The notes beneath the pieces are model-generated. The model was not told the origin of the DNA. It was given only the letters and a program-made list of their open reading frames with translations, and did no database searches. From positions 186,001-250,000 of the forward strand of contig NZ_JAXMNY010000003.1 of NCBI RefSeq assembly GCF_034670185.1: a stretch of DNA of 64,000 nucleotides. The letters run 5' to 3'. Every line of letters starts with the position of its first letter. Within the stretch, counting starts at the first letter, position 1. The stretch comes from Nisaea sp. GTDB lineage: Bacteria; Pseudomonadota; Alphaproteobacteria; Thalassobaculales; Thalassobaculaceae. Below, piece by piece: positions 17,928-27,621 of this stretch. The position numbers and the translations under genes were made by a program.

Positions 17928-17969
17928 GCTTGGAAATTTTTCACGGGAAAGCAAAGGTGGATAAAATGA

Positions 17970-17986
17970 AATCTCAGTGAGAGATT
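17970..17986. repeat. Second inverted repeat with the same 6-5-6 geometry
   Basis: AATCTC and GAGATT are perfect arms separated by AGTGA. It lies 59 bases from the first repeat (start to start) and about 50 bases before the methyltransferase start. The arm sequences of the two repeats differ, so they need not bind the same protein. The sequence between them is AT-rich and likely contains promoter elements. Confidence 0.38.
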
Positions 17987-18037
17987 CATAAAGTGTTAAA
18001 ATATTCATGGTTAACATAAAATTGTATCTTTATTTGA

Positions 18038-18985
18038 GTGAAGTCTTTGGGGGATAGCTTGGCGGGTGGTTGGCGGCAGAGCAAAGTGGCGAGGCGCGTA
18101 AAGCGTGTCTGGTACGCTTTTTTGCGTACACTCTCTGTCGACGAGACAAAACTCGATTTCGATTTCGAACTCGAGGAGAAGGAACCCGAGGAGGAAGAAG
18201 CCCTTGGTCCTTGGCATCCGAAAACCATCGAAATGATCGAGGCTATCTGGGGCAAGGGCTTCAACATGCCGGGCGGTGCGCAGCATGCGTTGACCCTGGC
18301 CAAACCGTTCGCTCTCGACAACCAGATGAACCTGCTCGACCTGACCAGCGGCATGGGCGGCGGCACAATCTCGGTGGTCGGTCAGTTTGGCTGCTATGCG
18401 ACGCTGCTCGAGAACGTGCCGGAGCTGGTCGAGATCTCCAAACGCAATATCGACATGTCGCAGACCCGGGCGAAGGTCAAGTTGCAGGAGTACGATCCGG
18501 CCAATATCACGCTCAAGGCGAACAGTTTCGACTGTATCCTGACCAGGGAGTTCCTGTTCAGGACCGAGGATAAGACCCGGATGTTGCGTACCCTGAAGCG
18601 AGCGCTTCGGATGTACGGGCAATTGTCGCTCACCGATTTCGTACTCCCGCCTGGCAAAGAGCCTTCAGCTGCGGTCCAGAAATGGATCAAGAACGATCCT
18701 TTCCCGATTCACCTCTGGACGATGGATCGCTACGACGCGGAAATGGCTGCGCTGGAAATGGATGTCCGGGTGTCCGAAAATATCAGCAAAGACTATCACG
18801 GCTATATGACCCGGGCTTTCCAGAGCTTCATTGACCGGTATCAGGAAGGCAAGATCAGCGCCACTCCTCGGCAACTTGAGATTTTGATGGGTGAGGTCGA
18901 GCGCTGGGCGCGGCTGGCGGCACTGCTTGAGGCGGGCGAGATCCGGCTGCATCGTTATTTCGCTCTGAAGCCCGTAAAGGCCTGA
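18038..18985 (+). CDS. Class I SAM-dependent methyltransferase with acidic N-terminal linker
   Basis: A 315-residue protein with a methyltransferase core at about residues 85-200: NLLDLTSGMGGGTISVVGQF (motif I), an acidic LLENVPELVEIS at strand 2, FDCILTREFLF and LKRALRMYGQLSLTDFVLP. PGGAQHALTLAKPFAL before the core resembles sarcosine/dimethylglycine or phosphoethanolamine methyltransferases. The N-terminus is basic and then strongly acidic (LDFDFELEEKEPEEEE). The C-terminal 80 residues are helical. The start is uncertain: GTG at 18038 has only a weak site, while a TTG at 18059 has GGGGG upstream. It stands alone between an AT-rich gap and the rpmJ unit. The substrate is unknown. Confidence 0.78.
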   Translation: MKSLGDSLAGGWRQSKVARRVKRVWYAFLRTLSVDETKLDFDFELEEKEPEEEEALGPWHPKTIEMIEAIWGKGFNMPGGAQHALTLAKPFALDNQMNLLDLTSGMGGGTISVVGQFGCYATLLENVPELVEISKRNIDMSQTRAKVKLQEYDPANITLKANSFDCILTREFLFRTEDKTRMLRTLKRALRMYGQLSLTDFVLPPGKEPSAAVQKWIKNDPFPIHLWTMDRYDAEMAALEMDVRVSENISKDYHGYMTRAFQSFIDRYQEGKISATPRQLEILMGEVERWARLAALLEAGEIRLHRYFALKPVKA

Positions 18986-19028
18986 TCCGGGAAACGTTTC
19001 CGCAAGGGCGTTTTTCGGGGATCAGGCG

Positions 19029-19057
19029 TTGACAACCCCAATCCCCCACCATATGTT
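19029..19057 (+). promoter_or_regulatory. Sigma-70-type promoter for rpmJ
   Basis: TTGACA at 19029-19034 is a perfect -35 box. A 17-base spacer leads to TATGTT at 19052-19057, which matches four of six -10 bases. Transcription would start near 19064, about 48 bases before the rpmJ ATG. Confidence 0.6.
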
Positions 19058-19111
19058 CCGCGCTTCTCGAAGGCAGCTAGCCTTTCCGACAGAATTATTT
19101 GGACTCGTGTC

Positions 19112-19237
19112 ATGAAAATCGCGAATTCGATCAAGACGCTGAGAAAGCGGGACCGTAATTGTCGCGTTGTTCGCCGCAAGGGCCGGACTTACGTGATTAA
19201 TAAGCAGAATCCGCGCTTCAAGGCACGTCAGGGCTAA
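19112..19237 (+). CDS. rpmJ: 50S ribosomal protein L36
   Basis: A 41-residue, strongly basic protein that begins [17 protein letters not shown] and ends [12 protein letters not shown], the standard alphaproteobacterial L36 sequence. It binds 23S rRNA in the large subunit. It belongs to the class that has lost the zinc-binding cysteines: only one cysteine remains, so it does not need zinc. It forms its own transcription unit, with a predicted promoter at 19029-19057 and an intrinsic terminator at 19259-19291. Its position next to unrelated genes, away from the ribosomal operons, is usual for this class. Confidence 0.95.
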   Translation: MKIANSIKTLRKRDRNCRVVRRKGRTYVINKQNPRFKARQG

Positions 19238-19258
19238 TAGCCTCGGCCTGATCCGATC

Positions 19259-19291
19259 AAGGCGGCTGTCCGTAAGGACCGCCGCCTTTTT
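19259..19291 (+). terminator. Rho-independent terminator of rpmJ
   Basis: AAGGCGGC at 19259-19266 pairs with GCCGCCTT at 19281-19288. An inner GTCC/GGAC pair extends the stem around a GTAA loop. A T run ends the element at 19291. It begins 21 bases after the rpmJ stop. Confidence 0.85.
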
Positions 19292-19412
19292 CATGTTTGA
19301 AAAAGTAATTCCATATCGTGGGATTGGATCTTTCCATACGGAATTTCGACGTCAGATTGCCCACCGTGTCCGACGGTCCTATTGTGGACTGAAAAACAAG
19401 TGGGAGAGCGCT

Positions 19413-20900
19413 ATGCAGATGCCGGAGCCTGATCAGTCCGTTATCGGCCGCCGCGAGGAAATCGCGGCCGCGCTTCGGGCAATCGTCCCTGGTGAGGGGG
19501 TGATCACCGAAACCGATTCCATGCGAGTCTACGAGACCGACGGCCTCTCCGCCTATCGCCAGTTGCCGATGATCGTGGTGCTGCCTGAAACCACGCAGCA
19601 GGTGGCGGATATTCTGCGTTACTGCAAGAAAGCGGGTGTGAAGGTCGTGCCGCGCGGTGCGGGAACCGGTTTGTCCGGCGGCGCTCTGCCGCTGGCTGAC
19701 GGTGTTCTGCTCGGCCTCGGCAAGTTCAACCGGATTCTCGATATCGATTATGACAATCGAGCAGTGGTGACCCAGCCGGGCGTGACAAATCTCGGCATCA
19801 CTCACGCGGTGCAGGATGACGGCTTCTATTACGCGCCAGATCCTTCCAGCCAGATTGCCTGTTCGATCGGCGGCAATATCGCGGAGAATTCCGGTGGCGT
19901 GCACAGCTTGAAATACGGTCTCACCACCAACAATGTGCTCGGCGTCGAATTCGTCACTATTGATGGCGAGATCCTGCGTTTTGGCGGCAAGCATCTTGAA
20001 GCGGACGGCTACGACTTCCTCGGCCTGATCACCGGCTCCGAAGGTCTGTTGGGCGTGGTCACAGAGGTCACCGTGCGGATTCTGCGCAAGCCCTCAACAG
20101 CGCGCGCCGTGCTGGTCGGCTTTCCGACACCGGAGGAGGCCGGCGCTTGCGTCGCGGCTGTGATCGGTGCCGGGATCATTCCGGGCGGCATGGAGATGAT
20201 GGATAATCCGGCGATCAACGCGGCGGAGGATTTCGTCCATGCCGGTTATCCGCGCGATGTCGGTGCTCTTTTGATCGTGGAACTCGATGGCCCGGAGGTC
20301 GAGGTCGATTATCTGATCGGCCAGGTGCGGGCGATCGCGGAAGCGAACGGTGCCAGCGAAATCCGGATCAGCGAGAGCGAGGACGAGCGCAACACCTTCT
20401 GGGCCGGACGCAAGGCCGCGTTCCCGGCGGTCGGAAGGATCTCGCCCGACTATATCTGCATGGATGGCACCATTCCGCGCAAACAGCTCCCGGAAATCCT
20501 GACCCGGATGAGTGCGATGTCGAAGAAGCACAATTTGCGGGTCGCCAATGTCTTCCACGCCGGTGACGGCAATCTGCATCCGCTGATCCTGTTCGACGCG
20601 AACAAGGAGGGTGAGCTGGAACGGGCGGAAGCATTTGGCGCCGACATTCTGACGTCCTGCGTCGAGCTTGGCGGCGTGCTGACGGGCGAGCACGGAGTTG
20701 GCATCGAGAAGCGCGACTTGATGGGCGCGATGTTCACAGAGACCGACCTGAACCAGCAGCAGCGGGTGAAATGCGCCTTCGACCCGGATGGCTTGCTGAA
20801 CCCGGGAAAGGTGTTCCCGCAACTGCACCGCTGCGCCGAGCTCGGCCGGATGCATGTCAGCGCGGGCCAGCTACCGTTTCCCGACATTCCGCGATTTTGA
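19413..20900 (+). CDS. glcD: Glycolate oxidase FAD-binding subunit
   Basis: A 495-residue flavoprotein subunit of glycolate oxidase, which oxidises glycolate to glyoxylate at the membrane together with GlcE and GlcF. The FAD_binding_4 domain includes VVPRGAGTGLSGGALPLADG and IACSIGGNIAENSGGVHSLKYG. The C-terminal FAD-oxidase domain has NVFHAGDGNLHPLILFD and GVLTGEHGVGIEKR. The length is close to that of E. coli GlcD. I chose the ATG at 19413, preceded by GGGAGAG, although the frame stays open back to 19293 (inside the rpmJ terminator). It is the first gene of glcD-ppk2-glcE-glcF. Confidence 0.94.
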   Translation: MQMPEPDQSVIGRREEIAAALRAIVPGEGVITETDSMRVYETDGLSAYRQLPMIVVLPETTQQVADILRYCKKAGVKVVPRGAGTGLSGGALPLADGVLLGLGKFNRILDIDYDNRAVVTQPGVTNLGITHAVQDDGFYYAPDPSSQIACSIGGNIAENSGGVHSLKYGLTTNNVLGVEFVTIDGEILRFGGKHLEADGYDFLGLITGSEGLLGVVTEVTVRILRKPSTARAVLVGFPTPEEAGACVAAVIGAGIIPGGMEMMDNPAINAAEDFVHAGYPRDVGALLIVELDGPEVEVDYLIGQVRAIAEANGASEIRISESEDERNTFWAGRKAAFPAVGRISPDYICMDGTIPRKQLPEILTRMSAMSKKHNLRVANVFHAGDGNLHPLILFDANKEGELERAEAFGADILTSCVELGGVLTGEHGVGIEKRDLMGAMFTETDLNQQQRVKCAFDPDGLLNPGKVFPQLHRCAELGRMHVSAGQLPFPDIPRF

Positions 20901-20977
20901 TATCGATCAATGATCGCGCCGGATTTCAGGTGCCAAGTGGTTGACCGGGTGGGACCGGCCGATCAGGGAGAATTGAT

Positions 20978-22042
20978 ATGACAGATGTGACGAAGCCTGC
21001 GGCAGCCAAGCGGCGAACGACTGCCTCGACGAAGAGTAAAGCAGCCACTGCGCCTGCCGTGGACACTGTGCCTGATAAAGCGGCGCCTGATGCAGCGGAC
21101 CATAGCCGAGCTGCGCATGCGGCCGCCGGGCAAACACTCCACCACCTCTCAGAAATGCGGCATAGCCCGGAAGAGATCCATCGCATCTTCGAGACTGGCG
21201 AATATCCCTATCATGATAAAATAAAGCGGGCCGTCTATGAACGCCAGAAGGCCAGTCTGCAGGCAGAACTTCTGAAGGCGCAGCGCTGGATCCAGGATAC
21301 CGAACAGAAGGTCGTCATCCTTTTCGAGGGACGGGATGCGGCCGGCAAGGGCGGGACGATCAAGCGCTTCATGGAGCATCTGAACCCGCGCGGGGCCCAT
21401 GTTGTTGCGCTCGACAAGCCGACCAACCGGGAAAAGAATCAGTGGTTCTTCCAGCGCTATATCGAGCATCTGCCGACGGGTGGTGAATTGGTTATGTTCG
21501 ACCGCTCCTGGTACAACCGGGCCGGTGTCGAGCGGGTGATGGGGTTCTGTTCTCCCTCCGACTATCTGGAATTCATGCGCCAGACGCCGGTGCTGGAACA
21601 GATGCTGACCCGCTCCGGAATTCGTCTGTACAAATACTGGTTCTCGGTTACCCAGGAAGAGCAGAAACGGCGCTTCAAAGCGCGGGAGACCGATCCGCTG
21701 AAGCAGTGGAAGCTTTCTCCCATCGACCTGGCGTCGCTGGACAAGTGGCCCGATTACACCGAGGCCAAGGAAGCGATGTTCTTCTATACGGACACGGCCG
21801 ATGCGCCGTGGACCATCATCAAGTCGGACGATAAGAAACGGGCGCGGCTGGCCTGCATGCAGCACTTCCTGTCCAGTCTGCCTTATGACAACAAGGACCG
21901 CCGGATCGTGCGCGGGCCCGACCCGCTGATCGTCGGCTCCGGCGCGCATGTCGTCGGCGACGATCATCATATCCTCGGAAAATCGCTGCATCCGGAACAG
22001 CAGCGTGGCCGGGGTGACGGCACACCAACCGAAACGCAATAG
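20978..22042 (+). CDS. ppk2: Polyphosphate kinase 2 family protein
   Basis: A 354-residue PPK2, which transfers phosphate between polyphosphate and nucleotides. The first 50 residues are an Ala/Lys/Thr-rich low-complexity tail (KPAAAKRRTTASTKSKAA). The kinase core starts near 75. Walker A is GRDAAGKGGT at 118-127, Walker B/lid VMFDRSWYNRAGVERVMGF near 172-190, and KWPDYTEAKEAMFFYTDT follows. The single domain of this size fits class I (ADP or GDP phosphorylation). GGGAGAA precedes the ATG. The gene sits between glcD (77 bases upstream) and glcE (36 bases downstream), all on the same strand, so it probably shares their transcript. The basic tail might bind polyphosphate, granules or DNA; that is inference. 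Confidence 0.92.
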   Translation: MTDVTKPAAAKRRTTASTKSKAATAPAVDTVPDKAAPDAADHSRAAHAAAGQTLHHLSEMRHSPEEIHRIFETGEYPYHDKIKRAVYERQKASLQAELLKAQRWIQDTEQKVVILFEGRDAAGKGGTIKRFMEHLNPRGAHVVALDKPTNREKNQWFFQRYIEHLPTGGELVMFDRSWYNRAGVERVMGFCSPSDYLEFMRQTPVLEQMLTRSGIRLYKYWFSVTQEEQKRRFKARETDPLKQWKLSPIDLASLDKWPDYTEAKEAMFFYTDTADAPWTIIKSDDKKRARLACMQHFLSSLPYDNKDRRIVRGPDPLIVGSGAHVVGDDHHILGKSLHPEQQRGRGDGTPTETQ

Positions 22043-22078
22043 CGGCGGCAGGCCGCATCGGGGCAACAGGGACGACAC

Positions 22079-23302
22079 ATGGCATCGACGTTTAAGCCGG
22101 AAGACAGCAAACAGGTTGAGGAAGCCGTCGCCTGGGCGGTCTCCAATGGGGAGCCGCTGGAGATTGTCGGGCGGAGCAGCAAGCGCGCTCTGGGGCGGCC
22201 TTTCCAGGCAGAGACCATGCTGGACCTGTCGGGGCTTTCCGGCGTGATCGACTACGAGCCTGCGGAACTGGTCCTTACCGCCTATCCCTCTACCCCGATG
22301 GCCGAGGTTGAAAAGCTGCTGGCCGAGAACCACCAGATGCTCGCCTTCGAGCCGATGGATCTGACGGCTCTGCTCGGTGGCGCATCGTCCGAAGGAAGCC
22401 TTGCCGGCGCGCTGATGATCAACAGTGGCGGGCCGCGCCGTATCAAGGCGGGCTCGGCCCGGGATCATCTGCTCGGCTTCGAGGCAGTCAGCGGGCGGGC
22501 CGAACAGTTCAAGTCCGGCGCCCGGGTGGTGAAGAACGTCACCGGTTACGATCTGCCGAAGGTGATCTGCGGCTCTTACGGAACGCTGGCCGCGGTGACG
22601 AAGATCGACGTGAAGGTCCTGCCCTCGCCGGAGAAGGTCTACACGGTGCTTGTGCTCGGCCTCGATGCCGGTGCGGCAGTGAAAGCCATGAGTGCGGCCA
22701 TGAATAGCGCCTATGAAGTCTCCGCCGCCGCCTATGTGCCGGCGGATCTCACCAGGAAGTCCGCTGTCTCCTATATCAAGGGCGCTGGCACGTCGGTTGC
22801 GGCACTGCGGATCGAGGGGTTCGGCCCGTCCGTCGAGCGCCGTTGCGCTGATCTGCGCGAGGAGCTGTCCACGTTCGGGGCGGTCGAGGAACTGCACACG
22901 ATGAACAGTCAGGGTTTCTGGCGAGAAGTGCGTGATGTGCAGTATCTGGTTGCACCGATGTCCAATCCGGTCTGGCGCATTTCCGTGCCGCCGTCCGCGG
23001 GAGCTGAGGTCGCAGAGACGCTGTCCGCGATGGAAGGCGCTGCCTGGTTCTCCGACTGGGCAGGCGGCCTGATCTGGCTGCAGCTTCCGGCCTCGGACGA
23101 TGCCGGAGCGGAGGCTGTGCGGACTGCCGTTTCGGCTGCGGGCGGGCATGCGACGCTGGTGCGCGCCGGGCAGGAGGTGCGGGCGGCCGTTCCGGTTTTC
23201 CATCCGCAACCGGATGCAATTGCAGCGCTCAGCCTGCGCCTCAAGGAAAGTTTTGATCCGAAACACATTCTCAACCCCGGCCGCATGTATGCGGGCGTCT
23301 GA
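22079..23302 (+). CDS. glcE: Glycolate oxidase subunit GlcE
   Basis: A 407-residue FAD-binding subunit of glycolate oxidase. It has a shortened FAD_binding_4 domain (PLEIVGRSSKRALGR, LVLTAYPSTPMAEVEKLLAE, ARVVKNVTGYDLPKVICGSYG) and a C-terminal part ending FDPKHILNPGRMYAGV. The NVTGYDLPKV motif is diagnostic for GlcE as opposed to GlcD. It lies 36 bases after ppk2 and 14 bases before glcF. Confidence 0.93.
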   Translation: MASTFKPEDSKQVEEAVAWAVSNGEPLEIVGRSSKRALGRPFQAETMLDLSGLSGVIDYEPAELVLTAYPSTPMAEVEKLLAENHQMLAFEPMDLTALLGGASSEGSLAGALMINSGGPRRIKAGSARDHLLGFEAVSGRAEQFKSGARVVKNVTGYDLPKVICGSYGTLAAVTKIDVKVLPSPEKVYTVLVLGLDAGAAVKAMSAAMNSAYEVSAAAYVPADLTRKSAVSYIKGAGTSVAALRIEGFGPSVERRCADLREELSTFGAVEELHTMNSQGFWREVRDVQYLVAPMSNPVWRISVPPSAGAEVAETLSAMEGAAWFSDWAGGLIWLQLPASDDAGAEAVRTAVSAAGGHATLVRAGQEVRAAVPVFHPQPDAIAALSLRLKESFDPKHILNPGRMYAGV

Positions 23303-23316
23303 GAGGGCGAGATATA

Positions 23317-24624
<1,308 letters not shown>

Positions 24625-24669
24625 TCGGGAGGCCCTTGGCGGAGCGGTGTCGGGATCTATGTCAGAATT

Positions 24670-25221
24670 ATGCTGAGACTGATCCTCACGGCCCTGTTTG
24701 CCATATTCCTCGCTTTCCCTGTTTCGGCGGACCAAACCGACACGCGCCTTGATCCGTTGTTTGCTGAGCTTAAGGCTGCCGCCTCTACAACCGACGCCCG
24801 CTATATTGAGCGCGAGATCTGGGCCATCTGGTCCCAGCATGGCTCGGACGCTGAAATCGATCTCCGTTTCCAGCGCGGCGTATTGCTGATGAATGCGGGA
24901 CGGTTGGAAGAGGCGATCCGGATCTTCAGCACGATTGTCGAGATCGATCCCGATTTTGCCGAAGGCTGGAACAAACGTGCGACCTTGCTTTATCTCACCG
25001 GAGACGTGGCGGGATCAGTGCGGGATATCGAGCGCACGCTGGCACTGGAACCCCGTCACTTTGGCGCATTGTCCGGCCTCGGTCTGATATATGAGCAGAT
25101 CGAGAGTGCAGATGGCGCCATCAAGGCCTTCACGGCCGCACTCGAAATCAATCCGCACATGCCCTGGATCGAGGAACGTCTCGTAGCGCTGGAAGAAGAG
25201 AAAGCGGGCGAGCCGCTTTAG
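24670..25221 (+). CDS. Exported tetratricopeptide repeat protein
   Basis: A 183-residue protein with an N-terminal signal peptide (LRLILTALFAIFLAFPVSA, cleavage probably after about residue 20). Three TPR units fill the rest, with signatures LLMNAGRLEEAIRIFSTIV, GWNKRATLLYLTGDVAGSV and LGLIYEQIESADGAIKAF. It probably acts as a periplasmic protein-interaction scaffold; the partner is unknown. Its TAG overlaps the stop of the convergent M48 protease gene by two bases. Co-transcription with glcF is possible but nothing links it to glycolate metabolism. Confidence 0.85.
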   Translation: MLRLILTALFAIFLAFPVSADQTDTRLDPLFAELKAAASTTDARYIEREIWAIWSQHGSDAEIDLRFQRGVLLMNAGRLEEAIRIFSTIVEIDPDFAEGWNKRATLLYLTGDVAGSVRDIERTLALEPRHFGALSGLGLIYEQIESADGAIKAFTAALEINPHMPWIEERLVALEEEKAGEPL

Positions 25222-26279
25222 CCCGTCGTTACACATATCTGTTTCAGGATCAGCCAGTCCGCCGGTGACAGCGCTTGCTTTGTCCCCGTGCCGTGTTCCC
25301 GGAAATACTCGGCGCGTCCTTCGCTTTCGGGGTGTGTATTGAGGTAGTCGGGCAGGATTTCACCAAGCCCACCTGACCTGGACAGCCGCTTGAAGAAAGC
25401 CGCGCCGCCGCTCGGGTCGAGATCGAGCTGGTTCAACAGGTCGATGGCGAAGGCATCCGCATCTCGCTCATCCTCCCGCGAGAAAGACAGCGCGAGACCC
25501 GACTGGAAAAGGGACTCGCCGATTGATCCGGTGGGATTGAAACCGAACAGCATCGTCGTCGCGGCGCTTAGCACGTTGTTGCGTATCCAGCGCTCGGTAT
25601 GGTCTCGATTCACCACATGCCCGATCTCGTGACCGATGACCGCTGCAACTTCATTCGGTGTCCGGGCTTTGTCGATCAGGCCGCGCAGCAGAACAATCTT
25701 CCCGCCCGGAAAGGTGAAGGCATTGGGTGTCTTGCGATTGGTTACGCCGACTGTAATGGGGTGTGGAAAATTCGCTGCCGCCAGAAGCCGGTCAGTCATG
25801 TCATAGAGCACCTGATTGGGGCGCGAGGCAGTACACGTCTTGCCTATAAATCGTTCGAGCTGCGCCAGTTCAGGCGCATCCTTCGCTTCGAATGACCAAG
25901 GCATGGCCCGAGCCATACGGTCTGCGATCGGCGGCACGAGGAAATAGATGGCCGCAACCAGAAGAAGGATGCCGCCGGCGAGCGCGCCTGCAATGCGCAC
26001 AGACTTCAGGCGCTCACGACTCCGGTTCACCAGATTTGGAGCATGCTGGCCGATCTCGGAAATTGCGTCAGCTTCCTCGATCACCAGCCGAGAGTCCTGA
26101 TGCTTTCCATGAGTGAGGGCAAGATGCTCCCCGGGGCGATAATCCCAGAGCCTGATCAGGTCCTCGTATCGCCAGTCCAGGGTGCCGCGTTCAGTCTCGA
26201 ACGAGATACCTTCGGGCCGAATCTTTAGAGTGGCTTCATAGCGCTTTGGCGATGACCCGTCGAAGAAATGTGAGCTCAT
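25218..26279 (-). CDS. Membrane-anchored M48 family zinc metalloprotease
   Basis: A 353-residue protein with an N-terminal DUF7092-like/PH-like segment (RPEGISFETERGTLDWRYED) of about 80 residues. One transmembrane helix lies near 105-128 (ALAGGILLLVAAIYFLVPPI). The peptidase domain has the zinc motif HEIGH in VIGHEIGHVVNRDH and the downstream glutamate in SFSREDERDADAFA. The active site should face the periplasm, as in other single-pass M48 proteins involved in envelope quality control. The start is the ATG at 26279, four bases after the stop of the DUF898 gene, so the two are coupled. An open frame reaching 26372 overlaps that gene and is not used. Confidence 0.88.
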   Translation of the reverse strand: MSSHFFDGSSPKRYEATLKIRPEGISFETERGTLDWRYEDLIRLWDYRPGEHLALTHGKHQDSRLVIEEADAISEIGQHAPNLVNRSRERLKSVRIAGALAGGILLLVAAIYFLVPPIADRMARAMPWSFEAKDAPELAQLERFIGKTCTASRPNQVLYDMTDRLLAAANFPHPITVGVTNRKTPNAFTFPGGKIVLLRGLIDKARTPNEVAAVIGHEIGHVVNRDHTERWIRNNVLSAATTMLFGFNPTGSIGESLFQSGLALSFSREDERDADAFAIDLLNQLDLDPSGGAAFFKRLSRSGGLGEILPDYLNTHPESEGRAEYFREHGTGTKQALSPADWLILKQICVTTG

Positions 26280-26283
26280 GGCG

Positions 26284-27435
26284 TCAGGCGACATCGAAAT
26301 CGGTGAGGAACCCTTCACCAGTCGACCCCACATCAAGATCCGACTGGACGAGGGATGAGCTGTCGAGGTCACCGAGTATCGTAAGGTGGTTGGCCATGAA
26401 CTTACCTTTTCTCAGCCAGACAAACGGCGCTAGCAGCCCAAGAGACAGCACTGCGATCAACCAGTTTCCGACAATCAATCTGATGGCCTGAAATCGTGTC
26501 GGGGTGAACTCGAAGCGGGTTGCGCCGAAACTTGTATGACTGGCAGCGCTGCGCCAGAAGGTCAGTTGATAATTGAGAAAGGCTATAGCTGCCATGAGGC
26601 CCACTATAGCCAGATAGCCGAACGGGGGAACCGATGGTGGAGTGATCCGGATGGTTGATTGATCTTGTGCCGATGATGCGTCGATCGACATCAGGTCGGA
26701 AATAAAACCCCATTGCGACCCGATGTAAAGACCGAGAAACGCGAGGATGCAGACAAGGAAAATCAGGTAAGAAGGCAGGATTTCACGGACCGCCCCCTCG
26801 TAACTGAAGTTTCTTTTGCCGAAAGAGGCATTGTTCATCTTGTATTTGAACAGCCAGATGTCGGTCCATGGCTTGGCGAAACCCAACGTACAGACGGTCA
26901 GTGCAAGAGCGGCCAAGGCATTGGCCGCATAGATATATGCTTTGCCCTGAACCGCTCCCCGTATTGACCTCCATTGAGTTCGATTGACCCTGTATCTGAA
27001 AGCCAGAAAACGCGCGGCTGAATAGAGGGCCCAGAGGGCTATCGGCGAGAAAAAATATAAAAGAAACAGAGGGCGGGAAAACGTCCCTGCCTGAGCGTCC
27101 ACGAAAATTTTCTGGCTTGCCCAGTTATTGAGTAAGGCGATGGGCAGTAAAAATACAAAAAACACTTTCAGGAAGCCGATAAAGATCTCAAGGCCTGTAC
27201 CGACATATTCGAAAGGCGACCCTTCCAGGCGCATACGGGGCCATATCGCCCGGCGGACTCGTGTCAATGCCCAGAACCGGTAAAGCATCAGGGTCAGGAT
27301 CATGAAGATCATATTAACGATGTGCAGACCGATCAGCCCACCTTTGCCTGTCGTGTCGAACTCCAGCTTGTGAGCCGGAATGTCCTTTTCCCCGACAGTC
27401 CCGATGCTGCCAGCACCACTGCTTTCAAACGTCAT
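26284..27435 (-). CDS. DUF898 (YjgN-like) polytopic membrane protein
   Basis: A 383-residue integral membrane protein of the YjgN/DUF898 family. Three repeats of a unit with paired helices are visible: LIGLHIVNMIFMILTLMLYRFWALTRVRR, then IYAANALAALALTVCTLGFAKPW, then LIVGNWLIAVLSLGLLAPFVWLRKGKF. Each ends with a basic segment. The molecular role of the family is unknown. The ATG at 27435 follows GGGGG; a TTG four codons earlier is less likely. It is the first gene of a two-gene operon with the M48 protease four bases downstream, a pairing I have seen described for this family. The partner may be a substrate or a regulator of the protease. Confidence 0.83.
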   Translation of the reverse strand: MTFESSGAGSIGTVGEKDIPAHKLEFDTTGKGGLIGLHIVNMIFMILTLMLYRFWALTRVRRAIWPRMRLEGSPFEYVGTGLEIFIGFLKVFFVFLLPIALLNNWASQKIFVDAQAGTFSRPLFLLYFFSPIALWALYSAARFLAFRYRVNRTQWRSIRGAVQGKAYIYAANALAALALTVCTLGFAKPWTDIWLFKYKMNNASFGKRNFSYEGAVREILPSYLIFLVCILAFLGLYIGSQWGFISDLMSIDASSAQDQSTIRITPPSVPPFGYLAIVGLMAAIAFLNYQLTFWRSAASHTSFGATRFEFTPTRFQAIRLIVGNWLIAVLSLGLLAPFVWLRKGKFMANHLTILGDLDSSSLVQSDLDVGSTGEGFLTDFDVA

Positions 27436-27621
27436 CAATGCCCCCAAATCACGTAGACGTTGTATCCCCGCTATTGTCGTACCCTGCGATGCAATTCATG
27501 TCACCTGCGGGTTCTCAAAAAATGGTGCGATGTACAATTGACGCGCTCCGGCTTGTCTGGGCGCGCGTCCGGTTGTATCGCTAGGCGTCCGCTTCTGAAT
27601 CCTCCTGAAAGGCCCGCTTCC

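Noticed and set aside
21149..23266. 705-codon open frame on the minus strand
   Set aside because: It runs antisense through ppk2 and glcE, which have clear family motifs. Its translation shows no domain and is rich in Arg/His/Gln, as expected of an antisense shadow in GC-rich coding DNA.
27460..27621. Longer start for dihydroorotase
   Set aside because: The added residues are Cys/Arg-rich and unlike dihydroorotases; the family begins at the ATG 27622.
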